In this document: positions 50,661 through 60,698 of the stretch, piece after piece
How the letters are laid out: every line of letters begins with the position of its first letter
Position numbering within the stretch: the first letter of the stretch is position 1
Source of the DNA: Kitasatospora sp. Root107
Lineage (GTDB): Bacteria; Actinomycetota; Actinomycetes; Streptomycetales; Streptomycetaceae
Reading direction: 5' to 3'
NCBI RefSeq assembly: GCF_001424875.1
Contig: NZ_LMCT01000072.1
Span: 128,698-192,697 of the forward strand
DNA length: 64,000 bases
Notes under the pieces: model-generated
Database searches by the model: none
The model's input: only the letters and a program-made list of their open reading frames with translations
Told to the model about the DNA's origin: nothing
Made by a program: the position numbers and the translations under genes

Positions 50661-51896
50661 GTGAGCTGGCACGATGTGGGGGTGCCCAGGATCCTCGCGC
50701 CGCTGTTCGCCGCCGCCACCTACGCCCGCTGGCTGCACCTGCTGGTCGGGATGGTCTTCGCCGGAGTGGTGCTGATGGTCTACCCGGGCATCGAGGAGGG
50801 CCTTGGCGTGGCCGAACTCCTGGCCAGATGCGTGCTGTTGGACAGTCTGCTGCTCACCCTGATCGCGCTGCTCCCGGCCACCCGGCGGGCCGAGGGGGTG
50901 CAGGCCCGGCTGCTGCTGATGCCGGACCGGGAGGAGCGGATCGGCATCGCCTCGTCGACGAGTTGGGTCGACCGGCGGCGGACGGCCGGGTGGCTGATCG
51001 GGCGGGTCGGGCTCGGCACTCTGGTCGGCTACGTCTCGCTGTTCGGGATGACCGGTGTGGTGGTGCTGGTGACCGAGTCCTTCCAGGGACGGCGACCGGC
51101 GCTGTTGGGACTGGAACTCCCGGATGCCGTACCGGTGCTGGCGTACCCGCTGCTGGCGCCGGTGCTGCTGTTCCTGGTCGGCTGGCTGGTGGTCTGGGCC
51201 GGCCGGGCCCAACTGGCGCTAGCAGTCCGACTGTTGGGCGCATCACCGACGGAGCGGCTGGCCGAGGCCGAGCAGCGGGCCGAGCAGCTGCTGGAGCGCA
51301 ACCGGCTGGCCCGGGAGCTGCACGACTCGATCGGCCACGCGCTGACGGTGACCGTGCTGCAGGCCGGGGCGGCCCGCGAGGTGGCCGATCCGGCCTTCGT
51401 GGCCAAGGCACTCGAGGTGATCGAGGAGACCGGGCGGCGGGCGATGGACGATCTGGAGCGGACCTTGGTGCTGCTCCGGGACAGTCCCGATGGCACGGCG
51501 GTGGAGCGGCCGGGTGTCGAGCAGCTGACCGGGCTGTTCGACACCGCGCGGGCGGCGGGCAGTCCGGTGGAGGCCCTGGTGGAGCTGCCGCCCGGCGCAC
51601 TGCCCGGGGTGCTCTCCCGGGAGGCGTACCGGATCGTCCAGGAGGCGGTGACCAACGCGCTCAAGCACGCGCCGGGGGAGCCGATCGCGGTCAGGATCAC
51701 CGTCCGGGACGGGCAGTTGGCGCTGCGCTGCGCCAACGGGCGCTCGCCGCTGGGCGGTTCGCGCCGCAGCGGTGGAGGCAAGGGGCTGCGGGGGATACGG
51801 GAGCGGGCCGCACTGCTCGGTGGCGAGGCGGCGGCGGGCTGGGAGAGGGAGGAGTGGGTGCTGACGGTCCGGCTGCCACTACGGTTGGGCTCATGA
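50661..51896 (+). CDS. Sensor histidine kinase (HisKA_3 type)
   Basis: About 411 residues. Four membrane helices lie within residues 15-190 ([76 protein letters not shown]). Then the phosphotransfer helix [33 protein letters not shown] (His in ELHDSIG) and HATPase_c ([34 protein letters not shown]). GTG 50661 follows a GGGGGTGGGGCG stretch; GTG 50682 is equally possible. Stop overlaps the regulator start. Confidence 0.87.
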   Translation: MSWHDVGVPRILAPLFAAATYARWLHLLVGMVFAGVVLMVYPGIEEGLGVAELLARCVLLDSLLLTLIALLPATRRAEGVQARLLLMPDREERIGIASSTSWVDRRRTAGWLIGRVGLGTLVGYVSLFGMTGVVVLVTESFQGRRPALLGLELPDAVPVLAYPLLAPVLLFLVGWLVVWAGRAQLALAVRLLGASPTERLAEAEQRAEQLLERNRLARELHDSIGHALTVTVLQAGAAREVADPAFVAKALEVIEETGRRAMDDLERTLVLLRDSPDGTAVERPGVEQLTGLFDTARAAGSPVEALVELPPGALPGVLSREAYRIVQEAVTNALKHAPGEPIAVRITVRDGQLALRCANGRSPLGGSRRSGGGKGLRGIRERAALLGGEAAAGWEREEWVLTVRLPLRLGS

Positions 51897-52537
51897 TCGA
51901 CATCCTGCTGGTGGACGACGAGGAGCTGGTCCGGGCCGGGCTGCGGGCCGTGCTGGAGGCGCAGGGCGACCTGCGGGTGGTGGGCGAGGCGGCGGACGGC
52001 GCGGAGGCGATGACGCTGGCCCGTACGCTGCGGCCGGACGTGGTGCTGATGGACGTCCGGATGCCCGAGGTGGACGGCCTGACCGCGACCAAGGCGATCC
52101 TGGCGGCCAGTGCCGACCCGCCGAAGATCCTGGTGGTCACCACCTTCGAGAACGACGACTACGTCTACGAGGCACTGCGGGCGGGCGCCGACGGCTTCCT
52201 GCTCAAGCGCTCCCGCCCGGCCGAGATCGCGCACGCGGTGCGGCTGGTCGCGGCCGGGGAGTCGCTGCTGTTCCCGGCCGCGATCCGGCGGCTGGCCGCC
52301 GAGCGGGCGAACCGGCCCGCCGAGCAGGCGATGGCCAGGGCCGGGCTGACGGAGCGTGAGACGGAGGTGCTGCGGCTGGTGGCCCAGGGGCTCTCCAACG
52401 GCGAGATCGCCGAGCAGCTCTTCCTCGGCGTGCAGACGGTGAAGACCCACGTCAGCAGCGTGCTCGGGAAGCTCGGCGCGCGGGACCGGACCCAGGCGGT
52501 GATCGCGGCGTACGAGTCCGGGTTCGTCCCCCGTTGA
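51893..52537 (+). CDS. NarL/FixJ-type response regulator
   Basis: A 214-residue regulator: [62 protein letters not shown], and Lux[64 protein letters not shown] 51893 overlaps the kinase stop (ATGA). Probably regulates the divergent ABC exporter. Confidence 0.9.
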   Translation: MIDILLVDDEELVRAGLRAVLEAQGDLRVVGEAADGAEAMTLARTLRPDVVLMDVRMPEVDGLTATKAILAASADPPKILVVTTFENDDYVYEALRAGADGFLLKRSRPAEIAHAVRLVAAGESLLFPAAIRRLAAERANRPAEQAMARAGLTERETEVLRLVAQGLSNGEIAEQLFLGVQTVKTHVSSVLGKLGARDRTQAVIAAYESGFVPR

Positions 52538-52588
52538 CGGGCGCGCGCTACCGGGCTTTCGGCTGATCAACTGTTAGTTCTTGTTCGT

Positions 52589-53642
52589 ATGAGACGTCAT
52601 ACCGTAGTGCTGAGCTGTGTGGCCGTGCTGTCGGCCGGTCTCGGCTCGCTCGCGCTGACCGGGCCGCCGGCCGCCGTCGCGCCCGATGCGTTGGCCAGCT
52701 CCCAGCTGGTGCAGCTGCGGAACCAGTCGGTGCCCGCGATCGGGCTCGACGCCTTCACCGGGACGTACGGGGAGGCGGACAGCACCGCGATCGGCGACAC
52801 CGACAGCGGTGACTTCAGTGACCCGGACGGGGTGCTGAACCTGGTCACCATCGCGACCGAGGTGGTGCGGACCGACGCGGCGGACTCCAAGTACTACGGG
52901 CAGGCCCAGCTCACCGACCTGGTGGTGCACTTCCGGACCAAGCAGCTGGTCGAGCTCCGGTCGACCGGTGGCAGCGGGGTGGCGGCGCTCGACTCGTACG
53001 CGGAGTGTGTGCCGCCGCCGATCGGTCCGTTCGGGCTGGCGTACAACCGGACCAACGGGGGCCAGATCACCGTGCTCGGGCAGGTGGTGCCGGTCGGCAC
53101 CACGACGCTGGCGATCACCGGGGCAGACCTGGACGTGCCGACCATCGGGGCCAGCACGCTCACCGTGGTGGTGACACCGCATCAGGACCCGGCGTCCCAG
53201 ATCGCGCAGGCGACGGCGGAGGCGTGGCTGGACATCCAGGTCTCCGGCACGCTCAACGACACCGGGGGCAGTCAGGTCTACCAGGGCGAGATCTCGTCGA
53301 TGCGGCTGGGCGAGGTGCACGCGCGGTGCGATGCCGCTCCGCCGACGCCTACACCCACCCCGACTCCGACCCCAACACCGACCCCGACCCCGACCCCAAC
53401 CCCGACGCCCACGCCGACACCGACTCCCACGCCGAGTCCGTCCCCGAGCGTGACCCCGACGGAGAGCATGGCGCCGAGTCCGTCCCCGAGCGGTACGTCA
53501 CCCGCACCGGTCCCGCCGCCGGACGGCGGTAGCGGTGGCGGGCCAGAGCATCACGGATGCCGGACTCGACCTGGCCCCCGGCGAACTGCTCGCCGGTACG
53601 GGCGTCGTGCTGGTGCTGGCCGGTCGCCGCCTGCGGCGCTGA
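52589..53642 (+). pseudogene. Secreted LAxTG-anchored protein (SCO1860-like), apparent frameshift
   Basis: An exported protein: signal peptide [20 protein letters not shown] ending near residue 25-30, a globular domain of about 220 residues ([20 protein letters not shown] ... [18 protein letters not shown] ... [30 protein letters not shown]), then 15 Pro-Thr pairs and a Pro/Ser linker. In the original frame the end is Arg-rich nonsense to 53677. The adjacent frame gives [20 protein letters not shown] then [12 protein letters not shown]: a sortase motif (LAGTG), a hydrophobic helix and a basic tail ending at 53642. Removing one G from GGG at 53540-53542 restores a 350-residue protein that would be anchored to the cell wall by sortase. 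Confidence 0.72.
53342..53431 (+). repeat. 15 tandem Pro-Thr codon pairs
   Basis: A hexanucleotide array of CCN-ACN units inside the LAGTG protein gene encodes a rigid, probably O-glycosylated wall-spanning linker. Codon choice varies between units, which limits slippage; any gain or loss of a unit keeps the frame. Confidence 0.85.
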
Positions 53643-53664
53643 AACCGGGTCAGGCCAGGTCAGG

Positions 53665-54744
53665 TCAGGCCGGGTAGGCGTGGGTCTGGGTCGCCTTGAC
53701 GGCGGCCCAGACCAGGCTGCCCGGTGCGAGGTCGAGCTCGGCGGCGGCGGCCGGGGTCAGGTCGGCGGCCATCGGGAGCGGGCCGGTCAGGTCGACCCGG
53801 ACCTGGTCGCCGTGCAGGTCGAGTCCGGCGACCTCCAGCTGCCAGACGTTGCGGGCGCTGGAGTCGGGCCGGGTGCGGTGCAGTGTGACGGCGGCGGGCG
53901 GGAAGGCCACGAAGGCGGGGCCGGTCAGGTCCTCGGTGGTGGTGAGCACCGGGCCGCCGTCCGGGAGGGTGACGGTGTGTCCGGTGGCGGTGCCCTGGTA
54001 GAGGTTGAGGCCGACCAGCCGGGCGATGTAGTCGGTGCGCGGGTGCCGGGCGATCTCGGCCGGGGTGCCGGACTGGACCTCGCGGCCGTCCTCGATCACC
54101 ACCAGCCGGTCGGCGAGCACCATGGCGTCCAGCGGGTCGTGCGTGACCAGCACCGCGACCGCCTCGAACTCGCGGAGGTGGCGGCGGAGTTGTGCGCGGA
54201 CGTCCAGCCGGGTGCGGGCGTCCAGCGCGGCGAGCGGTTCGTCCAGCAGCAGCAGCCGGGGGTGCACGGCGAGCGCGCGGGCCAGCGCGACCCGCTGGGC
54301 CTGGCCGCCGGAGAGCGCGCCGGGCCGGGCCTGGGCGTGCTCGGCCAGGCCCATCCGCTTCAGCCAGGGCAGCGCGGCCTCCCGCGAGGCGCGCCGGCCG
54401 AGGCCTCGGCAGCGCGGCCCGAAGGCGACGTTGTCCAGCGCGGACAGGTGCGGGAAGAGCAGGTAGTCCTGGAACACCACGCCGACCGGCCGCTCCTCGG
54501 CGGGCGTGTGCACACTCGTACCGGGATCCTCCAGGGTGACGCCGTCGAGCCGGAGGTGACCGTCCGTCAGCGGGAGCAGCCCGGCCAGCGCCCGGAGCGC
54601 GGTGGACTTGCCCGCGCCGTTCGGGCCGAGCAGGGCGATCACCTCGCCGGGTGCGGCCCGCAGTTCGAGGTCGAGCCGGAAGCCCGAGCGGGTGGCGTGG
54701 CTGGTACGTTCGACCACCAGGCGGGCATCGAGCGAGCTGCTCAT
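53665..54744 (-). CDS. modC: Molybdate ABC transporter ATPase
   Basis: A 359-residue ATPase: Walker [19 protein letters not shown], signature [18 protein letters not shown], Walker [13 protein letters not shown], switch His [11 protein letters not shown]. The last 110 residues are a molybdate-type TOBE domain ([23 protein letters not shown] ... [24 protein letters not shown]), which marks it as ModC. Final gene of modABC, 25 bases after modB. Confidence 0.9.
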   Translation of the reverse strand: MSSSLDARLVVERTSHATRSGFRLDLELRAAPGEVIALLGPNGAGKSTALRALAGLLPLTDGHLRLDGVTLEDPGTSVHTPAEERPVGVVFQDYLLFPHLSALDNVAFGPRCRGLGRRASREAALPWLKRMGLAEHAQARPGALSGGQAQRVALARALAVHPRLLLLDEPLAALDARTRLDVRAQLRRHLREFEAVAVLVTHDPLDAMVLADRLVVIEDGREVQSGTPAEIARHPRTDYIARLVGLNLYQGTATGHTVTLPDGGPVLTTTEDLTGPAFVAFPPAAVTLHRTRPDSSARNVWQLEVAGLDLHGDQVRVDLTGPLPMAADLTPAAAAELDLAPGSLVWAAVKATQTHAYPA

Positions 54745-54769
54745 CGGGGCGCTCCGGGTGTGTGCGTGG

Positions 54770-55570
54770 TCACGGGCCGGACATCCACCGGCCGCGCAGG
54801 CCGGCCAGCACGGTGATGGAGACCGCGAGCAGCACCAGGCTGAGCGCGATCGCCGCCTCCGGGTCGGACTCCATCGCCAGGTAGACCGCCAGCGGCATGG
54901 TCTGGGTCTGGCCCGGGAAGTTGCCCGCGAAGGTGATGGTGGCGCCGAACTCGCCCAGCGCCCGGGCCCAGGCGAGTACCGAGCCGGCCGCGATGCCCGG
55001 GGCGATCAGCGGCAGGGTGACCCGGCGGAACGCGGTCAGCCGGGAGGCGCCGAGGGTGGCGGCGGCCTCCTCGTACCGGGGATCGGCGGCCCGCAGCGCG
55101 CCCTCGACGCTGATCACCAGGAACGGCATCGCGACGAACGCCTCGGCCAGCACCACCCCTGAGGTGTGGAACGGCAGGGTGATCCCGAAGGCCGAGTCCA
55201 GCCACCGCCCGGCGATGCCGTTGCGGCCGAGCAGCAGCAGCAGGGCCACCCCGCCGACCACCGGCGGCAGCACCAGCGGCAGGGTGACCAGTGCCCGGAC
55301 CAGCCGCCGCCCGGGGAACTCCGTCCTGGCCAGCAGCCAGGCCAGCGGCACCCCGAGCACCAGCGACAGGGCGGTGGCCGCCGTCGCGCAGACCAGCGAG
55401 AGCCGCAGCGCCTCCCAGACCTCGGGGCTGGTGAGCTGCGCCGGCAGATCACTCCACGGGGCCCGGATCAGCAGCCCGACCAGCGGCAGCACCAGGAAGG
55501 CGAGGCCGAGCAGGGCGGGCAGCAGGAGCGCGAACGGTGCCCGCCGGTGCGCGGGCCGTGCGGGTGTCAC
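54770..55570 (-). CDS. modB: Molybdate ABC transporter permease
   Basis: A 266-residue permease with about six helices. The EAA loop is YEEAAATLGASRLTAFRRVTLPLIAPGIAAGSVLAWARALGEFGATITFAGNFPGQTQTMPLAVY; the GEFGATITFAGN..QTMPLA block is characteristic of ModB. GTG 55570 overlaps the modA stop (GTGA, 55567-55570), so the two are translationally coupled. Confidence 0.92.
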   Translation of the reverse strand: MTPARPAHRRAPFALLLPALLGLAFLVLPLVGLLIRAPWSDLPAQLTSPEVWEALRLSLVCATAATALSLVLGVPLAWLLARTEFPGRRLVRALVTLPLVLPPVVGGVALLLLLGRNGIAGRWLDSAFGITLPFHTSGVVLAEAFVAMPFLVISVEGALRAADPRYEEAAATLGASRLTAFRRVTLPLIAPGIAAGSVLAWARALGEFGATITFAGNFPGQTQTMPLAVYLAMESDPEAAIALSLVLLAVSITVLAGLRGRWMSGP

Positions 55571-56364
55571 GGCGTCTGGAAGCCCGCCGCGGTGAGCACC
55601 CGGCGGGCGTCGGCGGACTGGATGTAGGCGGTGAAGGCGGCGGCACCGTCGGCGTTGGGGGCCTTGGTCAGCGCGGCGATCGGGTAGTCGTTGACGGCCT
55701 TGGCGGCCTCGGGGAAGTCCACGCCGTCGATCTTCGCAGCATCGGCGATCACATCGGTCCTGTACACGAGCGAGGCGTCCACCTCGCCGAGCTCGACCTT
55801 GGTCAGTGCGCCCTTGACGTCCTGCTCCAGGGTGACCGGGGTCAGGTTGACCTCGCCCGCCTTGAGGGCGTCCACGGCGGCGGCGCCGCACGGCACCTCC
55901 TTTGCGCAGAGCGCGACCTTGAGCCCGTTGCCCGCCAGGTCCTTGAGCGCGGCGATGTGCTTGGGGTTGCCCTTGGGCACCGCGATGGTGAGGGTGTTGC
56001 GGACGAAGACCTTGGAGTCGGCGGCGGCCTTGGCGTCGGTGACGGTCTTCATGGTCTTCGGGCTGGCCGCCGCGAACACGTCGGCGGGGGCGCCCGAGAC
56101 GATGCTCTGGGCCAGGGCGGAGCTGCCGCCGAAGTTGAACTTCACGGTGACGCCCGGGTAGGCGGTCTCGAACTTCTTACCCAGCTCGGTGAAGCTCGCC
56201 TTCAGCGAGGCGGCGGCGAAGACGGTGACTGTGCCGGAGAGCTTGGGGGCACCGGAGGCCGAGGAGGACGCGGAGGGGGAGTCGGAGCTGCTGCACGCGG
56301 TCAGCCCGGCGGCCAGCGCGAATGCGGTGGCGGCCAGGACGGTGCGGCGGACGGTGATGGACAT
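55567..56364 (-). CDS. modA: Molybdate-binding lipoprotein
   Basis: A 265-residue lipoprotein: lipobox LAAGLTACSSS, then TVTVFAAASLKASFTELGKKFE (the AAASL oxyanion-binding motif), FGGSSALAQSIVSGAPADVFAAAS and VYRTDVIADA. This is the ModA pattern, binding molybdate or tungstate outside the membrane for molybdopterin enzymes. First gene of modABC; a TATGAT-like -10 element is visible around 56400 on the minus strand. No ModE-type regulator gene is present. Confidence 0.92.
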   Translation of the reverse strand: MSITVRRTVLAATAFALAAGLTACSSSDSPSASSSASGAPKLSGTVTVFAAASLKASFTELGKKFETAYPGVTVKFNFGGSSALAQSIVSGAPADVFAAASPKTMKTVTDAKAAADSKVFVRNTLTIAVPKGNPKHIAALKDLAGNGLKVALCAKEVPCGAAAVDALKAGEVNLTPVTLEQDVKGALTKVELGEVDASLVYRTDVIADAAKIDGVDFPEAAKAVNDYPIAALTKAPNADGAAAFTAYIQSADARRVLTAAGFQTP

Positions 56365-56575
56365 GCGGGCGGTCCCCTCTTACTTCCGGTGAGGCGATCA
56401 TAATGTCGCACGTACGGGCAGAAAATCCCCTGTCTCATCGCACGGGCCAGGGGGAAGGTCGGAACGGGCCAGCATGTGCGAAGCGACCAGCGGGAAGTTC
56501 CGGCCCTTCTGTGCTGACGAGGGGTCAGCTAGTTTGGTGGGACACGCACAAGTCTTCCGTGACCAGGGGGTTTCC

Positions 56576-57931
56576 TTGCCGACCACTCAGATACCCGGCC
56601 CGCCCGGTGTCCCGCTGCTGGGCTCGATGTTCGACCTGAAGCGCGACCCGCTGGGCACCTACCTGAGTGCCCAGCGCGAGTACGGCGACGTGGTGCGGTT
56701 CACCGCCGGGCCGCCCGGGCTGCGGGTGGAGCTCTTCGGCATCTACTCGCCGGAGGGGGCGCAGCAGGTGCTGGCCACCCAGGCGGCCAACTTCCGCAAG
56801 GAGAACACCTTCTACGAGGAGATCCGGCAGAGCTTCGGCAACGGCCTGCTGACCTCGCAGGACGCCGACTACCAGCGCCAGCGCCGGCTGATCCAGCCGC
56901 TCTTCACCCGCCGCCGGGTGGACGGCTACGCCGAGGCGATCGCGGTGGAGACCGAGCTGATGGTCGAGCGCTGGGCCGCCGAGCCGAGCGGCACGGTGGA
57001 CGCGGTGGACGAGATGTCCCGGTACGCGCTGCGGGCGGTGGCCCGGATCCTGTTCGGCGCCGACCTGGATGCCGCGCTGGACTCGGTCCGGGTGAACTTC
57101 CCGGTGATCAACCACTACGTGACCGCCCGGGGCTTCCAGCCCAAGCGCATCCCGCGCAGCTGGCCGACGCCGACCAACAAGCAGGCGGCGGCTGCCGAGC
57201 GGGCCCTGTTCGCGGTCTGCGACGCCATCATCGCGTCGCGCGGCACGGCCGCTGACCAGGCCGAGGACCTGCTCGGCCTGCTGGCCGCCGCCCGGGACGA
57301 GGACGGCGCGCAGCTGGACCCGACCGAGCTCCGTGAGCAGGTGTTGATCTTCCTGCTGGCCGGCCACGAGACCACCGCCACCTCGCTGACCTTCGCCCTG
57401 CACCTGCTCGGTCACTACCCCGAGGTGCAGCGCCGGGTCCGCGAGGAGCTGGACGCGGTGTTCGCCGACGGGCACCGGCCGACCGCCGCCGACTACAACG
57501 AGCTGCCGTACCTGACCATGGTGCTCAAGGAGGCGATGCGGCTCTACCCCGCCGCCCCGGCGATCGGCCGCCTCGCGGTCGCGGACTGCGTGATCGGCGA
57601 CACCGTGATCCCGGCCGGGGCCAACGTGATGGTCGCCCCGTACGTGGTGCACCGGCACGCCGGGCACTGGAAGGACCCGGAGAGCTTCGACCCCGAGCGC
57701 TTCGCGCCGGAGGCGGAGGCCGCCCGGCACCGGTACGCCTGGTTCCCGTTCGGCGGTGGGCCGCGGGCCTGCATCGGTCAGCACTTCTCGATGCTGGAGT
57801 CGGTGCTCGGTCTGGCCGGCGTACTGCGGGCCTTCGAGGTGGAGGCGCTGGACGCCCGCGAGGTGCCGCTGACCCACGGCATCACGCTGGAGGCCGTCGG
57901 CCCGGTCCGGATCAGGCTGACCCGACGTTAG
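56576..57931 (+). CDS. Cytochrome P450
   Basis: A 451-residue P450, longer than the usual 400-residue actinobacterial class I enzymes and with the proline-rich start TTQIPGPPGVPLLGSMFDL typical of longer-chain, fatty-acid-hydroxylase-like groups. Motifs: FLLAGHETTATS (I-helix oxygen activation), KEAMRLYP (K-helix ExxR), FDPERF and FPFGGGPRACIGQHFSMLE (haem Cys). No membrane anchor and no fused reductase, so it needs external ferredoxin. TTG 56576 has AGGGGG six bases upstream. Substrate unknown; no adjacent ferredoxin or biosynthetic gene. Confidence 0.9.
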   Translation: MPTTQIPGPPGVPLLGSMFDLKRDPLGTYLSAQREYGDVVRFTAGPPGLRVELFGIYSPEGAQQVLATQAANFRKENTFYEEIRQSFGNGLLTSQDADYQRQRRLIQPLFTRRRVDGYAEAIAVETELMVERWAAEPSGTVDAVDEMSRYALRAVARILFGADLDAALDSVRVNFPVINHYVTARGFQPKRIPRSWPTPTNKQAAAAERALFAVCDAIIASRGTAADQAEDLLGLLAAARDEDGAQLDPTELREQVLIFLLAGHETTATSLTFALHLLGHYPEVQRRVREELDAVFADGHRPTAADYNELPYLTMVLKEAMRLYPAAPAIGRLAVADCVIGDTVIPAGANVMVAPYVVHRHAGHWKDPESFDPERFAPEAEAARHRYAWFPFGGGPRACIGQHFSMLESVLGLAGVLRAFEVEALDAREVPLTHGITLEAVGPVRIRLTRR

Positions 57932-57935
57932 GTGA

Positions 57936-57965
57936 TCGGGCCGCCCGTGGATGCGGGCGGCCCGA
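57936..57965. terminator. 12-bp perfect hairpin between convergent genes
   Basis: tcgggccgcccg and cgggcggcccga flank a 6-base loop. It lies five bases after the P450 stop and ten before the end of the glycosidase gene; probably bidirectional. Confidence 0.85.
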
Positions 57966-57974
57966 CCGGTGGTG

Positions 57975-60698
57975 CTACTTCACGGTGCAGGCCGAGCCGT
58001 TCAGGGTGAAGGCGGTCGGCTTGCCGTTGCTGCCAGTCCAGCTGCCGTTGAAGCCGAACGAGGTCGAGCCGCCATTCGCTGCCAGCGTGCCGTTGTAGCT
58101 CAGGTTGGCGACGCTGACCGCTGCGCCGGTCTGGGTGTACGCGCCGTTCCACAGCGAGGTGACCTGCTGGCCGTTGGTGAAGGACCACTTGACGGTCCAG
58201 GCGGTCAGGGCGGTCGGGCCGGTGTTCTTCACCGTCACCGCTGCGCCGAAGCCGCCGGACCACTGGTTGCTGACGCTGTAGGTGATCTCACAGCCCGTCG
58301 ACGGCGTGGAACTTGGGCTGGGCGTCGGGCTGTTGGAGCTCGGCGAGGCGGACGGAGTGGCCGTGGGTGTCACGGTGGGGGTCACCGTGGTGTCGCCGAC
58401 GATGATGCCCCGGCCGTTGGTGGAGAGGTAGACCCGGCCGTAGACCCGGGGGTCGCCGGTGATCGCCGCCCCGGTCCAAGCCCACTGGTGCGCATCGTCG
58501 TTGATCCTGACCCAGCTCGCCCCGGCGTCGTCCGAGCGGAAGATGCCGCGCACGCCGCCGATCTGTGCGGAGCTGTACAGGGCGGGGTAGCTCGCGCCGG
58601 GGGCGGCCTTGCCGAAGCCGATGCTGTCGGCCTGGGTGACGGCTGCCGACCTGGTGAACGAGGCGCCGGAGTCGGTGGAGTGCCAGAGTCCGTACGTGCT
58701 GTCGGCCTTGCCGCCCGCGAGCCAGACGTCGCCCTGGACGCCCGGCAGTGCCTTGAAGCGGACGTTTCCCTCGACCGGCAGTCCGGTGGCTGCGGTCTTC
58801 GCGAAGGTCAGGCCGCCGTCGGTGCTCAGGTAGAAGCCGCCGGCCGAAGTCCCGTAGAACTTCAGCGGGTTGACCCGGTCGGCCTGCACGCTCGCGCCGG
58901 CCGGCAGACCGCTGACCGCGGTGAACGAGCTGCCACCGAAGGCTGCGGTGACCGGCGCCGCACCGGCCGGGGACCAGACCACCCGGCTGCCGTCGGCGGC
59001 CAGCGCCACCGTGCCGCCGCCGGTGATGCCGGCCGGTTCGGCGCCGGGCTGGTACCAGTTGACGCCGTTGTCGTTGGAGAAGGCGATGTGCCGGTCGGTG
59101 TCGGTGTTGCCGACCCGGACCACCCGGTTGGGGTCGGCCTGGGCGAAGTCCAGTGCGGTGGTGCTGCCGTGGTTGGGGGACTGGTACATCAGCGGCGGCA
59201 CGGTGGTCAGCGAGGTGTGCCGGAAGCCGCCGATGTCGCCGAGCGCACTGAGCAGCGGGGCGCCGCTCGGCGGGCTGACCAGGTCGTTGACGGCCGTTTC
59301 CTCCAGTCCCTGCACCATCGGCCGGATGGCCACGTTCGTACCGGCGTCCCAGGCGGTGAGGTTGTCCGTGCCGTAGACGGTGGCGCCGGTGCCGTACATC
59401 ATCCGGTCGGAGTCGAAGGGGTCGATCTCCAGCGCCTCGGTCATCCAGCCGAGCTTGGGGGTCTGCTCCGGCGGGGACGGGTTGTTGCCCCAACTCAGCC
59501 AGGGGGACGAGGAGATGTCCATCGTGTAGTGGTTCACCCGGGTCGGGTAGCCGTTGTACTCCCAGATCGGCTTCCAGGTCGCGCCGAAGTCGGTGGACCG
59601 GTAGATCTGGGTGTCCGGGTACCAGGAGCTGTAGCCGGTCACCATCAGCACGTTGGGGTGCAGACGGTCGACGGTCAGGCCGCTGTAGCCGAAGTACGCG
59701 CCGGAGTCCGTCGACCTGACCGGGCTGAGCTGGGTCCACTCGCCGGTCCTCGTGGCGTACCGCCAGACGTCGCCCTTGGCTCCGTCGTACGGGCCGCCGG
59801 TGTCGCTGGTGGCCAGGTAGAGGTAGCCGTTGACCGGGTCGAGCACGCCCTTGTGCGGCAGGTAGCCGGTCGGCTGACCGGCCAGTCTGTTCCAAGTAGC
59901 GCCGCCGTCAACGGACTTGTAGACGCTGTTGTCCTTGTCGGCGACCCCGGCGTAGAGGGTCTGGGTGGTGGCGCCCGCGCTCGCGCTGCTCTTGTCGAAG
60001 GTCACCCAGAGCACCCCGGGCTTGGCGCTCAGGTAGCCGTTGGTGTCGGTGGGGTCGGGCGCGTAGTTCCCGGCGTTCGGGAAACTCGCAACCTTTGCCC
60101 AGCTGACGCCGTAGTCGGTCGATCGCCAGAGGCCGTTGCCCTCGGGGGCGCCGAGGTAGACCACCTTGTCGTTGTTCGGGTCGATCGCCAGCCGCTCGCC
60201 CATGCCACGGCCCGGCATGTTGCCACCGATCTTGAACGGCAGGGTGGTTCGGGCCCAGGTCGCACCCTTGTCGGTGGAGCGCAGGATCGCGCCGTTGTTC
60301 GGGTCCCAGCTGTTGGTGTAGGTGCCGGCCGCGACGTAGACCCGGTTGGTCTGCACCGGGTCGGTGGCCAGCGAGGCGACACCGGTCAGGTTCCAGTCGT
60401 TCCAGCCGAGCGAGTCGAGCAGCGGTATCCACTTCTTGCTCGCCGGGTCCTGGCGGTAGGCGCCGCCGATGTCGGTGCGGGCGTAGACCAGGCCGGCCTC
60501 GCTCTGGTTGAAGACGATGCCGGGCACGAAGCCGCCACCGTCGATCCTGACGTTGCCCCAGCTGTAGCCGGCGGCGGTGGCGGTGGTGTCGGCGGCGTTC
60601 GCGCTCTGGTGCGGGCCGCCGAGCCAGGACACCGCCAGGCCGCAGCTCACCGCCAGCGCCGTGACGGCCGCCCGGGGGCGGGAGAGGAGACGGGTCAT
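57975..60698 (-). CDS. Secreted GH74 xyloglucanase with CBM2
   Basis: A 907-residue exported glycosidase. A signal peptide (RPRAAVTALAVSCGLAVSWLGG ending near QSANA, residue 35) is followed by a GH74 tandem seven-bladed propeller of about 725 residues with the conserved GLVYARTDIGGAYR (catalytic Asp region), IPLLDSLGWNDWNLTGVASLA, RSTDKGATWARTTLP-type Asp-box repeats and GGFRHTSL. A Thr/Pro/Ser linker (TPTVTPTATPSASPSSNSPT) leads to a C-terminal CBM2 of about 100 residues (CEITYSVSNQWSGGFGAAVTVKNTG ... ACTVK; two Cys, exposed Trp). It should cut xyloglucan chains while bound to plant cell-wall cellulose. Monocistronic; a CebR-type operator was looked for by eye and not seen. Confidence 0.93.
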   Translation of the reverse strand: MTRLLSRPRAAVTALAVSCGLAVSWLGGPHQSANAADTTATAAGYSWGNVRIDGGGFVPGIVFNQSEAGLVYARTDIGGAYRQDPASKKWIPLLDSLGWNDWNLTGVASLATDPVQTNRVYVAAGTYTNSWDPNNGAILRSTDKGATWARTTLPFKIGGNMPGRGMGERLAIDPNNDKVVYLGAPEGNGLWRSTDYGVSWAKVASFPNAGNYAPDPTDTNGYLSAKPGVLWVTFDKSSASAGATTQTLYAGVADKDNSVYKSVDGGATWNRLAGQPTGYLPHKGVLDPVNGYLYLATSDTGGPYDGAKGDVWRYATRTGEWTQLSPVRSTDSGAYFGYSGLTVDRLHPNVLMVTGYSSWYPDTQIYRSTDFGATWKPIWEYNGYPTRVNHYTMDISSSPWLSWGNNPSPPEQTPKLGWMTEALEIDPFDSDRMMYGTGATVYGTDNLTAWDAGTNVAIRPMVQGLEETAVNDLVSPPSGAPLLSALGDIGGFRHTSLTTVPPLMYQSPNHGSTTALDFAQADPNRVVRVGNTDTDRHIAFSNDNGVNWYQPGAEPAGITGGGTVALAADGSRVVWSPAGAAPVTAAFGGSSFTAVSGLPAGASVQADRVNPLKFYGTSAGGFYLSTDGGLTFAKTAATGLPVEGNVRFKALPGVQGDVWLAGGKADSTYGLWHSTDSGASFTRSAAVTQADSIGFGKAAPGASYPALYSSAQIGGVRGIFRSDDAGASWVRINDDAHQWAWTGAAITGDPRVYGRVYLSTNGRGIIVGDTTVTPTVTPTATPSASPSSNSPTPSPSSTPSTGCEITYSVSNQWSGGFGAAVTVKNTGPTALTAWTVKWSFTNGQQVTSLWNGAYTQTGAAVSVANLSYNGTLAANGGSTSFGFNGSWTGSNGKPTAFTLNGSACTVK

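Noticed and set aside
53342-53431. CRISPR-like or phase-variable array
   Set aside because: It is an in-frame Pro-Thr linker; units are six bases, without spacers, and changes in number do not shift the frame.
53648-53672. GTCAGG direct repeats (gtcaggccaggtcaggtcagg)
   Set aside because: Short simple repeat between gene ends; no symmetry or link to a known element.
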